A stretch of 64,000 nucleotides of DNA from Vibrio sp. SNU_ST1 (GCF_030563405.1 NZ_CP130748.1:2914001-2978000); one strand, 5' to 3'; positions 28,501 through 39,411 are shown, counted from the stretch's first letter. Numbers and translations: made by a program. Notes: generated by a model not told the origin, from the letters alone.

Positions 28501-31059
28501 GTGAAGTTCATAAAGCGATTATTCATATTTACATTGATTTGCATGATTCTTGGAGTCAGTACAATTTTCGGGTTTTATTATTACGTAAAACCAGAATTGC
28601 CTGATGTCGCCACTTTGCGTGACGTAGAACTCCAAACGCCAATGCAAGTCTTCAGTCAAGACGGTAAATTGATCTCTCAATTTGGTGAAAAACGTCGTAA
28701 TCCAGTGACTTATGACGAAATTCCTCGCCACCTAGTTGAAGCTTTGATTGCCACCGAGGATAGCCGCTTCTACGAGCATCCTGGTATTGATCCAATCGGT
28801 ATCACACGTGCTGCTCTCGTGGTCGCTATGTCAGGTTCAGCAAAACAAGGTGCGAGTACTATTACTCAACAACTTGCGCGTAACTTCTTCTTATCTAATG
28901 AGAAAAAGATCATGCGTAAGATCAAAGAGATCTTCATTGCGATCCACATTGAACAACTTCTTAGCAAAGAAGAGATCATGGAACTCTACGTAAACAAGAT
29001 TTTCCTTGGTCACCGCTCTTATGGTTTTGGCGCAGCAGCGCGTGTTTATTTTGGTAAGGACCTGCCGGATCTCACCTTAAGTGAACTTGCTACACTTGCG
29101 GGCATGCCAAAAGCACCATCAACCATGAACCCTATCTATTCTGTTGAGCGTGCAACCAACCGTCGTAACGTAGTATTACGTCGTATGCTAGACGAAAAAT
29201 ACATCACTCAAACAGAGTACGATGAAGCTCGCAGTGAAGAACTTATCTCGAAATATCACGGTGCCGAGATTGAACTGAGCGCGCCGTATGTAGCAGAAGT
29301 TGCACGAGCTTGGATGGTTGAACGCTATGGTGAAGCCGCTTACACATCAGGCATGAAGGTTTACACGACCGTTGATTCAAAACTGCAAAAAGCAGCGAAC
29401 CAAGCCGCGATTAAGAACCTACTTGGCTACGATGAACGTCACGGTTACCGCGGTGCTGAAAAAGTATTATGGCAAACGGCGCAATCAGCTTGGGATCAAG
29501 AACAGATCATTAAACACCTTAAGTCTCAACCAACCTACGGTGACTTAGTTCCTGCTGTTGTTACCGCTGTTGATTCGAAAAGCGCTCAAGTTTGGGTTAA
29601 GAACCAAGGCGAAGGCACTATCGAGTGGCAAGGCATGAACTGGGCACGTAAATTCCTAACGGATAACCGCCAAGGACCTGCCCCTTCTCAAGCGAAGGAG
29701 ATTTTGGCTGTTGGTGAGCAAGTTTGGGTTCGCCATGAAGCAGTAACAGGCGATGAAGTATCTGAAGAGCCTACCGAAGAAGCAACAACTGAACCTGAAA
29801 CACCGGTTGTATGGCGACTAAGCCAAGTGCCAAATGCAAACACCGCGTTTGTTGCCATGAACCCTAACAACGGCGCAGTATTGTCGATGGTGGGTGGCTT
29901 TAACTTTGTACACAACAAATTCAACCGTGCGACCCAATCTATTCGTCAGGTGGGTTCTGGTATCAAACCATTTATCTACTCAGCGGCGATTGAAAAAGGT
30001 TTAACACTAGCCTCACTGATCAACGATGCGCCTATCAATCAATGGGATAAGAGCCAAGGCACGGCATGGCGACCAAAGAACTCACCACCGACCTATGTGG
30101 GCCCAACTCGTTTACGTATTGGCTTAGCTCAATCTAAAAACGTAATGGCGGTACGTGTACTGCGCGAAGTGGGCTTGGATGATACTCGTAACTACCTAAC
30201 TCGATTTGGTTTTGATATTGACGAAGTACCGCGCTCTGAAACCATTGCTCTGGGTGCGGGTAGCTTAACGCCAATGAAAGTAGCACAAGGTTACTCAGTA
30301 TTTGCGAATGGCGGCTACTACGTTGAACCTTTCTACATCAGCCGCATTGAAACACCATTTGGAGAGACTGAATTCCAAGCGACACCGAAAATAGTGTGTA
30401 AAGACGATTGCCAACAGCCAATGACCTCAGATTCAATGGCTGATGAGTTTGCCGAGCAAGATGTGGATGCCCAAGTACAGTACGCACCTCAAGTGATCAC
30501 TGAGCAGAACGCGTTCCTTGTTCGTGAAATGATGTACAGCAATATCTGGGGCGGCGGTGACTGGAGTGCTGGCACAGGCTGGAATGGTACAGGCTGGCGT
30601 GCTCAACCGCTGAAGCGTCGCGATATTGGCGGAAAAACCGGTACCACCAACGATTCGAAAGATACTTGGTACAGCGGTTACGGCCCTGGCATGGTTGCAA
30701 CGGTATGGGTTGGCTTTGACAACCACAACCGTAATCTAGGTCGAACCAAAGCAAACTCTAACCTTGGTAAGAATCAAATTACAGGTGCAGAAGCGGGCGC
30801 TAAAACAGCAGAGCCGGCATGGGTTGATTTCATGGGCACAGCGTTAGCGGGTGTTCCGGCACAACGTAAAGAGCTTCCAGAAAATATCGTTCGCGTTCGT
30901 ATCGACCGTGAAACTGGCTTACTGACCAACAAGTTCGATAGCTCATCAATGTTCGAGTATTTCGAGAAAGGCACTGAGCCAACCGAGTACATTACTGAAC
31001 GTTTCAATGATGACATCTACTCAACGTCATCAGGTGAAGCAGTAGAAGAGCTGTTCTAG
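28501..31059 (+). CDS. mrcA: penicillin-binding protein 1A (bifunctional)
   Basis: 852-residue class A PBP that polymerises and cross-links peptidoglycan. The start is GTG after AGGG. One membrane helix at about 9-29; GT51 glycosyltransferase with catalytic Glu86 (EDSRFYEHPG) and GASTITQQLARNFF; an OB-like insertion (about 300-430); and a transpeptidase with SxxK at Ser486 (GSGIKPFIY), SKN (QSKNVM) and KTGT (Lys712). The length is normal. Divergent from pilM, as in many gammaproteobacteria, and followed by a strong terminator. Confidence 0.97.
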   Translation: MKFIKRLFIFTLICMILGVSTIFGFYYYVKPELPDVATLRDVELQTPMQVFSQDGKLISQFGEKRRNPVTYDEIPRHLVEALIATEDSRFYEHPGIDPIGITRAALVVAMSGSAKQGASTITQQLARNFFLSNEKKIMRKIKEIFIAIHIEQLLSKEEIMELYVNKIFLGHRSYGFGAAARVYFGKDLPDLTLSELATLAGMPKAPSTMNPIYSVERATNRRNVVLRRMLDEKYITQTEYDEARSEELISKYHGAEIELSAPYVAEVARAWMVERYGEAAYTSGMKVYTTVDSKLQKAANQAAIKNLLGYDERHGYRGAEKVLWQTAQSAWDQEQIIKHLKSQPTYGDLVPAVVTAVDSKSAQVWVKNQGEGTIEWQGMNWARKFLTDNRQGPAPSQAKEILAVGEQVWVRHEAVTGDEVSEEPTEEATTEPETPVVWRLSQVPNANTAFVAMNPNNGAVLSMVGGFNFVHNKFNRATQSIRQVGSGIKPFIYSAAIEKGLTLASLINDAPINQWDKSQGTAWRPKNSPPTYVGPTRLRIGLAQSKNVMAVRVLREVGLDDTRNYLTRFGFDIDEVPRSETIALGAGSLTPMKVAQGYSVFANGGYYVEPFYISRIETPFGETEFQATPKIVCKDDCQQPMTSDSMADEFAEQDVDAQVQYAPQVITEQNAFLVREMMYSNIWGGGDWSAGTGWNGTGWRAQPLKRRDIGGKTGTTNDSKDTWYSGYGPGMVATVWVGFDNHNRNLGRTKANSNLGKNQITGAEAGAKTAEPAWVDFMGTALAGVPAQRKELPENIVRVRIDRETGLLTNKFDSSSMFEYFEKGTEPTEYITERFNDDIYSTSSGEAVEELF

Positions 31060-31093
31060 TTAGGGTTTGTTGAACCAAGTAACATGAACCAAC

Positions 31094-31130
31094 AAAAAGG
31101 GTTGATATGTATTCATATCAACCCTTTTTT
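31094..31130. terminator. bidirectional terminator between mrcA and oxyR
   Basis: AAAAGGGTTGATATG (31095-31109) pairs with CATATCAACCCTTTT (31114-31128); T-run on the + strand and A/T-rich on the other side, between converging genes. Confidence 0.93.
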
Positions 31131-31170
31131 ATGTCTATAATCTGATCTATCTTCGATTTAAATTAAATGA

Positions 31171-32064
31171 CTAAACAGCTTTATCTAATTGAGTTCGGAT
31201 AGCCTCAGCCAATTGCTCAAAGCGCCCCTTTAACGGAGAGCCCGGTCGGTAGGCAACAACAATGCGACGTGAAGGTGTTGGGTTCACCGCTGGAACGTAA
31301 CACACACCATCTTTCTGTTTTTCCTTCGGTACCGATAGCTGAGGAAGCAAGGTAATACCTGCCCCTGCCGCCACCATGTTACGCAGCGTTTCTAAGCTGG
31401 TCGCTTTAAAGCGCTCATCATCTTTTGCACCCGCAGCAAAACAGAAGCCTAAGGCTTGGTCTCGCAAGCAGTGGCCATCGCCCAGTGCAAGTACGGTTTG
31501 TCCATTTAACTGCAGCATATCAACAGTGTCTTGCTTAGCCCACTCATGATCACACGGTACTGCGACGCTTAACGGTTCGTTATACACATCAATCTCTTTG
31601 AACGCCGCCGTTTCATCAACTGCAGCCAATACCAAACAATCAAGCTTGCCATCTTCAAGTTGACTCACTAGCTGATGGGTCTGCGCTTCATGCAGGTAAA
31701 GCTCAAGATCGGGAAAGCTATCTTTAAGATGAGGAATGATCTTAGGTAAAATATAAGGGCCAACGGTCGGAATAAAACCAATGTGCATCGGCCCCGTCAT
31801 CGCTTCACCATGTCCACTTGCCATATCCTTAAAAGTCTTTACTTCATTGAGAATACGCTTGGCTTGTTCAACAAGTTGTAACCCTGATTCTGTAAATATG
31901 ACCTTCCTTGGACTACGCTCGGTTAACTGAAGTCCAATTTCATCTTCTAGTTTGCGTATTTGACCGCTTAGTGTCGGCTGACTGACAAAGCACGCTTCTG
32001 CCGCTTTTCGGAAGTGTTTGTGCTCTGCGAGCGCCACCAAGTATTCAAAGTCACGAATGTTCAT
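31171..32064 (-). CDS. oxyR: peroxide-sensing LysR regulator OxyR
   Basis: 297-residue LysR-family activator. The HTH is at about 18-37 (KAAEACFVSQPTLSGQIRKL). The redox pair aligns with E. coli Cys199 and Cys208 in DGHCLRDQALGFCF. Hydrogen peroxide forms the disulfide and turns on antioxidant genes. It is divergent from prxGrx with a matching OxyR operator between them. It is slightly shorter at the C-terminus than E. coli OxyR. Confidence 0.97.
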   Translation of the reverse strand: MNIRDFEYLVALAEHKHFRKAAEACFVSQPTLSGQIRKLEDEIGLQLTERSPRKVIFTESGLQLVEQAKRILNEVKTFKDMASGHGEAMTGPMHIGFIPTVGPYILPKIIPHLKDSFPDLELYLHEAQTHQLVSQLEDGKLDCLVLAAVDETAAFKEIDVYNEPLSVAVPCDHEWAKQDTVDMLQLNGQTVLALGDGHCLRDQALGFCFAAGAKDDERFKATSLETLRNMVAAGAGITLLPQLSVPKEKQKDGVCYVPAVNPTPSRRIVVAYRPGSPLKGRFEQLAEAIRTQLDKAV

Positions 32065-32136
32065 GATCAGTCTCTTACCTCTGGTTTAATAAGAACAAGG
32101 GGTTTCATAGAAACATTTAAAAGAAAAATGCTCTTG

Positions 32137-32173
32137 ATAGAATTTACCTATCAAAACCATAACATCAAACGAT
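32137..32173. promoter_or_regulatory. OxyR operator between oxyR and prxGrx
   Basis: ATAG-N7-CTAT (32137-32151), a near-perfect half operator, is followed after 7 bp by ATAACATCAAACGAT (32159-32173), a degraded second half. Spacing matches the OxyR consensus of two 15-bp units 7 bp apart. It lies 113 bp before prxGrx and 73 bp before oxyR, suiting activation of one and autorepression of the other. Confidence 0.75.
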
Positions 32174-32285
32174 TAGAGCTATCAAAGGATTTGTCTAATA
32201 ATGGGCTCAACGAAACGAAACAGAGCAAAGAAAAACGTTAAGCTCTGATAGAACAAAATTCAAAATACTATTTAAGGAAATCAAT

Positions 32286-33014
32286 ATGTTTGCATCTAAA
32301 GAAGGTCAATCAATCCCTCAAGTAACATTCCCAACTCGCCAAGGCGATGCATGGGTTAACGTAACGACAGAAGAGCTATTCAAAGACAAGACAGTTATCG
32401 TATTCAGCTTACCAGGTGCGTTTACACCGACATGTTCTTCAAGCCACCTACCTCGTTACAACGAGCTACATTCTGTATTCAAAGAAAACGGTGTTGATGA
32501 CATTCTATGTGTTTCAGTAAACGACACATTCGTAATGAACGCTTGGAAAGCAGACCAAGAAGCTGAAAAAATCACATTCATCCCAGATGGTAACGGTGAT
32601 TTCACAGACGGTATGGGCATGCTAGTTGAGAAAAACGACATCGGCTTCGGCAAACGTTCATGGCGCTACAGCATGCTGGTTAAAAACGGCGTGGTAGAAA
32701 AAATGTTCATCGAAGAAGACGTACCAGGCGACCCATTCAAGGTTTCTGATGCAGATACTATGCTTAACTACATTGCTCCTGAACATAAAGAGCAAGAGTC
32801 AATCACAGTATTCACTAAACCTGGCTGCCCTTTCTGTATGAAAGCGAAACAGAACCTAATCGACAAAGGTCTGAACTACGAAGAAGTAGTACTAGGAAAA
32901 GACGCAACAACAGTGAGCCTACGTGCAATCTCTGGTCGTACTACAGTTCCTCAAGTCTTCATCGGTGGCAAACACATCGGTGGTAGTGAAGAACTTGAAG
33001 CTTTCCTAGGTTAA
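32286..33014 (+). CDS. hybrid peroxiredoxin-glutaredoxin (PGdx)
   Basis: 242-residue fusion that reduces hydrogen and alkyl peroxides using glutathione directly. The Prx5-type peroxiredoxin domain (about 1-165) has the peroxidatic Cys50 in [12 protein letters not shown]; the glutaredoxin domain (about 170-242) has the CPFC centre at 181-184 and [13 protein letters not shown] for glutathione. The fusion is known from Haemophilus, Vibrio and a few others. AAGGAA precedes the ATG. Divergent from oxyR with an OxyR operator between; strong codon bias suggests high expression. Confidence 0.96.
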   Translation: MFASKEGQSIPQVTFPTRQGDAWVNVTTEELFKDKTVIVFSLPGAFTPTCSSSHLPRYNELHSVFKENGVDDILCVSVNDTFVMNAWKADQEAEKITFIPDGNGDFTDGMGMLVEKNDIGFGKRSWRYSMLVKNGVVEKMFIEEDVPGDPFKVSDADTMLNYIAPEHKEQESITVFTKPGCPFCMKAKQNLIDKGLNYEEVVLGKDATTVSLRAISGRTTVPQVFIGGKHIGGSEELEAFLG

Positions 33015-33063
33015 TGACTTACCATCGATATAAGCTTAATCGTTAAGTTAACTAAGCAATATC

Positions 33064-33091
33064 AGCTAACCCACCCTCTTGTGGGTTAGCT
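33064..33091 (+). terminator. hairpin after prxGrx
   Basis: AGCTAACCCAC (33064-33074) pairs perfectly with GTGGGTTAGCT (33081-33091). The T-tract is weak (ATTCC), so termination may be incomplete. Confidence 0.75.
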
Positions 33092-33320
33092 ATTCCAAAC
33101 ACTCTTATCTGAGCTTTGGAAAAGAATATAGCTTGTGACTCGCCCGTCTTTAACTAACCTATAGTTAGTAACAAGAAGCAGTTAGCAATAAAGCAGAGCT
33201 ACAAGCTAAACCTAATAAAACAGAATCACAAAACTGACCCGCTATCCTGACTCACTCAAAAAATAACTAGAGTTGGAAGGGGTCGTTCACACTAAATTTA
33301 GCTATTGCGAGAAAATTATT

Positions 33321-34787
33321 ATGAAACAAGTCAATGTAGATGTAGCAGTTATCGGGGGCGGTACGGCAGGTTTAGGTTCTTACCGCGCTGCAAAAGCACA
33401 CACTGACAGTGTTGTGATGATTGAAGGCGGCCCTTACGGTACAACCTGTGCTCGTGTTGGTTGTATGCCATCTAAACTGCTTATTGCAGCGGCTGAAAGT
33501 GTACACCAAATCGAGAAAGCTCCGGCTTTTGGCGTTCACCCACAAGGTAATATCGTGATTAACGGCCGTGAAGTGATGGACCGAGTGAAGTTTGAACGTG
33601 ACCGTTTTGTTGGTTTTGTTTTAGAAGGTGTTGATGAAATCCCAGAGCAAGACAAGATTTCTGGCTACGCAAAGTTCTTAGACGACAATACTCTACAAAT
33701 CGATGACCACACAGTTGTGACGGCTAAGCGTATTGTTATCGCAACAGGTTCTCGCCCTGCATACCCTGCAGTTTGGAATGAACTTGGCGACCGTCTAATC
33801 ATTAATGATGACGTATTCAGCTGGGATGATTTACCAGAATCAGTGGCGGTATTTGGCCCTGGTGTTATTGGCCTAGAGCTTGGTCAGTCACTGCACCGCT
33901 TGGGTGTAAAAACAAAACTATTCGGTTTAGGTGGTCAAGTAGGCCCAGTAACCGACCCAGAGATCATGGCTTACGCAGACAAAGCCTTCAATGAAGAGTT
34001 CTACCTAGATGCTGATGTAAAAATCGAAAGCATGAAGCGTATTACGACAGAATCAGGCGAAGCTCGCGTCGAAATTCAGTTCATCAATAAGCAAGGTGAA
34101 CTAGAAACCAACATCGTTGAGTATGTACTTGCAGCAACAGGTCGTCGTCCGAATACAGATAAACTAGGTCTAGAGAATACCTCTCTAGAGCTTGATGAAC
34201 GTGGTGTGCCAATCGCCGACCACTACACGCTACAAACATCGTTACCATCGGTATTTATTGCCGGAGATGCAAGCAACCAACTGCCTCTACTGCATGAAGC
34301 AGCAGACCAAGCACGTATTGCGGGTGATAATGCAGGTCGCTTCCCTGAGATTCGTGCAGGCCTACGCCGCTCTAAAATCTCTGCGGTATTCTCTGACCCA
34401 CAAATCGCGATGGTTGGTGAAACTTACAAAGAGATCACCACCCGCTTAGGCACATGTGGTTGTTTCGCAACAGGTGAAGTGTCTTTCGAGAACCAAGGTC
34501 GCTCACGAGTGATGCTACGCAACAAAGGTATTCTGCATGTTTACGGCGAGCAAGGTACAGGCCGCTTCCTTGGTGCTGAAATGATGGGGCCAAACGCAGA
34601 ACACTTGGCTCACCTATTAGCTTGGGCACACCAGAACAAGATGACGGTTTCTGAAATGCTAGACATGCCGTTCTACCACCCAGTGATTGAAGAAGGTGTA
34701 CGAACAGCGCTACGTGACCTCAATGCGAAACTGCACCTAGGTCCAGAGATGGTGAAACACTGTCTAGATTGTGGCCCTGGTTGTTAA
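33321..34787 (+). CDS. dihydrolipoyl dehydrogenase-like flavoprotein disulfide reductase
   Basis: 488-residue class-I pyridine nucleotide-disulfide reductase. The start is the ATG at 33321 (MKQVNVDVAVIGGGTAGLGS); a TTG-initiated extension to 33273 is unsupported. FAD motif GGGTAGLGS, redox pair Cys43/Cys48 (GTTCARVGCMPSK), NAD motif GPGVIGLELGQ and the C-terminal HPVIEEG with active-site His-Glu. It lacks a lipoyl domain and lies away from any 2-oxoacid dehydrogenase genes, so it is not the main Lpd. The last residues, HCLDCGPGC, add three extra cysteines (481, 484, 488) that ordinary Lpd lacks; they may bind a metal or relay electrons. It follows prxGrx in the peroxide locus. Substrate unknown. 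Confidence 0.85.
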   Translation: MKQVNVDVAVIGGGTAGLGSYRAAKAHTDSVVMIEGGPYGTTCARVGCMPSKLLIAAAESVHQIEKAPAFGVHPQGNIVINGREVMDRVKFERDRFVGFVLEGVDEIPEQDKISGYAKFLDDNTLQIDDHTVVTAKRIVIATGSRPAYPAVWNELGDRLIINDDVFSWDDLPESVAVFGPGVIGLELGQSLHRLGVKTKLFGLGGQVGPVTDPEIMAYADKAFNEEFYLDADVKIESMKRITTESGEARVEIQFINKQGELETNIVEYVLAATGRRPNTDKLGLENTSLELDERGVPIADHYTLQTSLPSVFIAGDASNQLPLLHEAADQARIAGDNAGRFPEIRAGLRRSKISAVFSDPQIAMVGETYKEITTRLGTCGCFATGEVSFENQGRSRVMLRNKGILHVYGEQGTGRFLGAEMMGPNAEHLAHLLAWAHQNKMTVSEMLDMPFYHPVIEEGVRTALRDLNAKLHLGPEMVKHCLDCGPGC

Positions 34788-34843
34788 CATCAGAATATTG
34801 CTAGGCAGTTAGCAGCTTAATTTGTCAACAAAGACTAGATACT

Positions 34844-34875
34844 AAAAAGGAAAGCCATTGGCTTTCCTTTTTCTT
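34844..34875 (+). terminator. intrinsic terminator of the Lpd-like gene
   Basis: AAAAAGGAAAGCC (34844-34856) pairs with GGCTTTCCTTTTT (34860-34872) around a 3-base loop; further T-rich sequence follows. Confidence 0.92.
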
Positions 34876-34894
34876 TTGGCAATGAGCAAACTAT

Positions 34895-35009
34895 AGATTC
34901 CCGATTACGCTCCTTCGTCGCTTTCAGGAATGACGACAATTTTCCTAATATGGTAGGAACGAAATCCTCGGCGTCATTCCAGAACTTAGGGACAACGTAT
35001 CTGGAATCT
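34895..35009. repeat. three-tier palindromic element (REP/MITE-like)
   Basis: Three nested inverted repeats share nearly one centre at about 34951: AGATTCC/GGAATCT (34895-34901, 35003-35009), GGAATGACG/CGTCATTCC (34927-34935, 34972-34980) and TTCCTA/TAGGAA (34942-34947, 34954-34959). No coding potential. The ATTCC...GGAAT architecture is like dispersed REP/dRS-type elements of proteobacteria; genome copy number is not visible here. Confidence 0.75.
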
Positions 35010-35043
35010 CTTGATGCCATTGCGTCACTATAAGCTTAAGCAA

Positions 35044-35391
35044 TTACTTCTCAGCGGCAATCACAGAGATCTCAACCAGTAGCGCTTCACGAGCCATATC
35101 ACCCGTTACACATGCGCGAGCTGGGGCGTGACCTTCAGGAACCCATGCATCCCATACAGCGTTCATTTCTTGGAAGTCTTTCATGTCTTTCAAGTAAATC
35201 GTTGCTGACAGCATGTGTTCTTTATCGCTGCCGGCTTGCTCAAGTAGGGCTTCCACTTTATCTAGCATCGTTTGTGTTTGTTCTGTGATGTCTTTGGTTG
35301 CATCAGCACACACTTGGCCACATAGGTAGATAGTACCGTTGTGTTTAACAATACGGCTCATGCGTTGTTTGGTTTCTTGGCGCTCAATCAT
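35044..35391 (-). CDS. RidA/YjgF family protein
   Basis: 115-residue cytoplasmic protein of the RidA superfamily; canonical RidA hydrolyses reactive enamine/imine intermediates from PLP enzymes. Family residues are visible in YLCGQVC and [23 protein letters not shown], including the Arg that binds carboxylates. It seems to be a divergent subfamily (YjgH/YoaB-like) rather than RidA itself, so deaminase activity is not certain. AGAGAG lies before the first ATG; an internal ATG at codon 11 is less likely. It is the only gene between the palindromic element and the divergent small membrane gene. Confidence 0.85.
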   Translation of the reverse strand: MIERQETKQRMSRIVKHNGTIYLCGQVCADATKDITEQTQTMLDKVEALLEQAGSDKEHMLSATIYLKDMKDFQEMNAVWDAWVPEGHAPARACVTGDMAREALLVEISVIAAEK

Positions 35392-35478
35392 CGATTTTCT
35401 CTCTCTGTGTCACCGTGATCTAATATCTTGTGACGTGTTATTATCAGGGCAACAAGCATAACGTGAATCAAACCTAAG

Positions 35479-35727
35479 ATGACATGTGTTCATTGCAATA
35501 AAAGTGAAAAAATCCGTAACAAACTCGGCCGCTGCCAGCGTTGTATGAATCAGCTGATGGTGTTGTCGATTTTAAGTTGGGGAGTGTGGTGGGTGTTTTT
35601 CAAAGAAGACCCAAAAACCATCAATGCCATCGCCTTGATGATGGCCGCTTTCGCGTTCAGTGGGTTGCTGTCGTTGCATTGGATAATGAAGTTTGTCGTA
35701 CTGCCGTTAAGGAACAAAAAGCGTTAA
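35479..35727 (+). CDS. small membrane protein with zinc-ribbon-like N-terminus (probable DUF3624)
   Basis: 82-residue protein. Four cysteines as CVHC near residues 3-6 and CQRC at 19-22 look like a treble-clef or rubredoxin-type zinc site; two hydrophobic helices follow (about 26-40 and 48-72), ending in basic PLRNKKR. This fits my memory of vibrio DUF3624 proteins. No function is known. The ribosome site is weak. Divergent from ridA and followed by a tandem repeat and two terminators. Confidence 0.7.
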   Translation: MTCVHCNKSEKIRNKLGRCQRCMNQLMVLSILSWGVWWVFFKEDPKTINAIALMMAAFAFSGLLSLHWIMKFVVLPLRNKKR

Positions 35728-35739
35728 CAGAGAGACGTT

Positions 35740-35779
35740 GCTAGATAAGTGATAAGGCTAGATAAGTGATAAAGGCTAG
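35740..35779 (+). repeat. 17-bp tandem repeat after the DUF3624-like gene
   Basis: GCTAGATAAGTGATAAG (35740-35756) is repeated at once (35757-35773, last base A) and begins a third time (GCTAGA). It starts 12 bp after the stop codon and before the terminators, the same placement as the arrays after aphA, maeB and ftsN. Confidence 0.85.
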
Positions 35780-35840
35780 ACGCCTAATTAAATGCCCCTA
35801 CTTCGCAAACTATCATCATTTCCCAAACAGCAGATAGAAA

Positions 35841-35872
35841 AAAGCCCCAGAACCAATCGATTCTAGGGCTTT
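35841..35872. terminator. bidirectional terminator, DUF3624-like gene / argH
   Basis: AAAGCCC (35841-35847) with GGGCTTT (35866-35872), plus AGAA/TTCT inside one mismatch. On the minus strand TTTTTTC follows. A second inverted repeat (TTCTTAGAA/TTCTAAGAA) adjoins at 35871-35890. Confidence 0.8.
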
Positions 35873-35936
35873 CTTAGAAAATTCTAAGAAAAAGCAGTGG
35901 TACTTTAATAGACCGGGCTTTTCTTAATTTGTTCCC

Positions 35937-35964
35937 AAAAAAGATCAGATTTTTGATCTTTTTT
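35937..35964 (-). terminator. intrinsic terminator of argH
   Basis: AAAAAAGATCA (35937-35947) pairs with TGATCTTTTTT (35954-35964). A/T flanks make it work on both strands; it lies 22 bp after the argH stop. Confidence 0.88.
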
Positions 35965-35986
35965 TTAGGCGCCATAAATCAATGCC

Positions 35987-37921
<1,935 letters not shown>

Positions 37922-37967
37922 TCAGTATTTTTCTGATGGTTTAAACTTACGGCAATTCAAAATGAAA

Positions 37968-38006
37968 ATAAAGTATTAATTCATTATTTTCACATATTTA
38001 TTCACC
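37968..38006. promoter_or_regulatory. tandem ARG boxes upstream of argH
   Basis: AAAGTATTAATTCA (37970-37983) and CACATATTTATTCA (37991-38004) each carry a perfect ATTCA half and are exactly 21 bp apart, the ArgR hexamer spacing. They lie about 110-145 bp before the argH ATG. The rest of the 338-bp argG-argH gap is AT-rich with only the argG terminator. Confidence 0.65.
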
Positions 38007-38104
38007 AAGGGTTTAATCCATTATTTATTTTCAGCGTGATTCGCGAATTATATGCCATTCAATGATAAAAACCGAAGCTGATTTATTAGACTAATAGATA
38101 GAAA

Positions 38105-38139
38105 AAAGCCCATTCACTAATCAATAGTGGATGGGCTTT
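38105..38139 (-). terminator. intrinsic terminator of argG
   Basis: AAAGCCCAT (38105-38113) / ATGGGCTTT (38131-38139) and CACTA/TAGTG inside one wobble; on the minus strand TTTTTTC follows. It separates argG from argH. Confidence 0.9.
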
Positions 38140-38199
38140 GCATAATAATGTCTATTTACTAGCCTTCCGTTATTCGTAAAGGCTAACTCATGGTTAGGA

Positions 38200-39411
38200 T
38201 TACTTTTGGCTATTCAGAGCACGGATACGGCTTGATAGCGAGTAAAGACGGATAAAGCCTTCAGCGTGGCTTTGGTCGTAAACTTCATCTTCACCAAAGG
38301 TTGCAAACTCTTCTGAGTACAGGCTGTTGTCAGAACGCTTCTGAGTCACCGTTGCATGGCCTTTGTAAAGCTTAATAACCACTTCACCATTCACGTCTTG
38401 TGCTAGCTCTTCTGTCGCGGCAAGGATTGACTTACATAGTGGAGTGAACCAACGACCATCGTATACAAGGTGAGAAGCTTTAACACCTAGCTCTTCACGG
38501 AATTCGAATGCCGCTTTATCAAGAACCAGTTGCTCTACTGCACGCAGTGCTTCCATCATGATTGTGCCACCTGGAGTTTCGTAACAACCACGAGACTTCA
38601 TGCCAACAAGACGGTTTTCTACGATATCGATACGACCAACACCGTGCTTCGCACCCTTCTCATTTAGGTAAACCAGTGCGTTGTATGGCGTCATTGTTTC
38701 GCCATCAACCGCTACCACTTCGCCTTTTTCAACTTTAAGCGTCACAGTTTCAGATTCGTTTGGCGCTTGCTCTGGGTCTACAGTCCAAGCCCAGCAATCT
38801 TCATCCGGTGCGTTCCATGTATTTTCTAGCACGCCACCTTCTGTAGAGATGTGCCATGCGTTTGCATCACGCGAGTAAATCTTGGTAAGGGAAGCCGTAC
38901 AAGGGATGTTACGCTCTGCTAGGTAATCCAGACACTCTTCACGGCTTACTAGATCCCATTCACGCCAAGGTGCAATTACGTGTAAGTCTGGGGCGAGAGC
39001 AGCAAATGCACCTTCAAAACGAACTTGGTCATTACCCTTACCTGTACAACCGTGACACAGTGCGTCTGCACCGACTTTACGTGCAACTTCAACCTGAGCT
39101 TTCGCAATGATTGGACGAGCCATTGAAGTACCTAACAAGTATTTACCTTCGTAGTAAGCACCTGTTTTAAGCGTTGGGTAGATGTAATCTGCCACCATCT
39201 CTTCTTTAAGGTCAGCGATGTAACACTCAGACGCACCAGAAGCTTTTGCTTTCTCTTCGATTCCAATCAGCTCTTCATCGCCTTGGCCTACATCAGCAAC
39301 AAATGCGATAACTTCGCAGTCATAGTTCTCTTTCAACCATGGGATGATTACTGATGTGTCTAGACCGCCAGAGTAGGCTACTACAACTTTCTTTACGTTA
39401 ACTTTGCTCAT
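38200..39411 (-). CDS. argG: argininosuccinate synthase
   Basis: 403-residue enzyme that joins citrulline and aspartate with ATP. The start is the ATG at 39411 ([20 protein letters not shown]) after AGGAGA; the frame to 39441 adds 10 residues. The PP-loop YSGGLDTS is at about 13-20, and [14 protein letters not shown] is the ATP/aspartate region. The length is normal for the short bacterial type. Between argB and argH; 113 AT-rich bp separate it from argB. Confidence 0.97.
   Translation of the reverse strand: MSKVNVKKVVVAYSGGLDTSVIIPWLKENYDCEVIAFVADVGQGDEELIGIEEKAKASGASECYIADLKEEMVADYIYPTLKTGAYYEGKYLLGTSMARPIIAKAQVEVARKVGADALCHGCTGKGNDQVRFEGAFAALAPDLHVIAPWREWDLVSREECLDYLAERNIPCTASLTKIYSRDANAWHISTEGGVLENTWNAPDEDCWAWTVDPEQAPNESETVTLKVEKGEVVAVDGETMTPYNALVYLNEKGAKHGVGRIDIVENRLVGMKSRGCYETPGGTIMMEALRAVEQLVLDKAAFEFREELGVKASHLVYDGRWFTPLCKSILAATEELAQDVNGEVVIKLYKGHATVTQKRSDNSLYSEEFATFGEDEVYDQSHAEGFIRLYSLSSRIRALNSQK

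Noticed and set aside
33273..33320. Upstream TTG start for the Lpd-like gene
   Set aside because: The added residues do not belong to the FAD-binding fold and the ATG at 33321 gives the normal family N-terminus.
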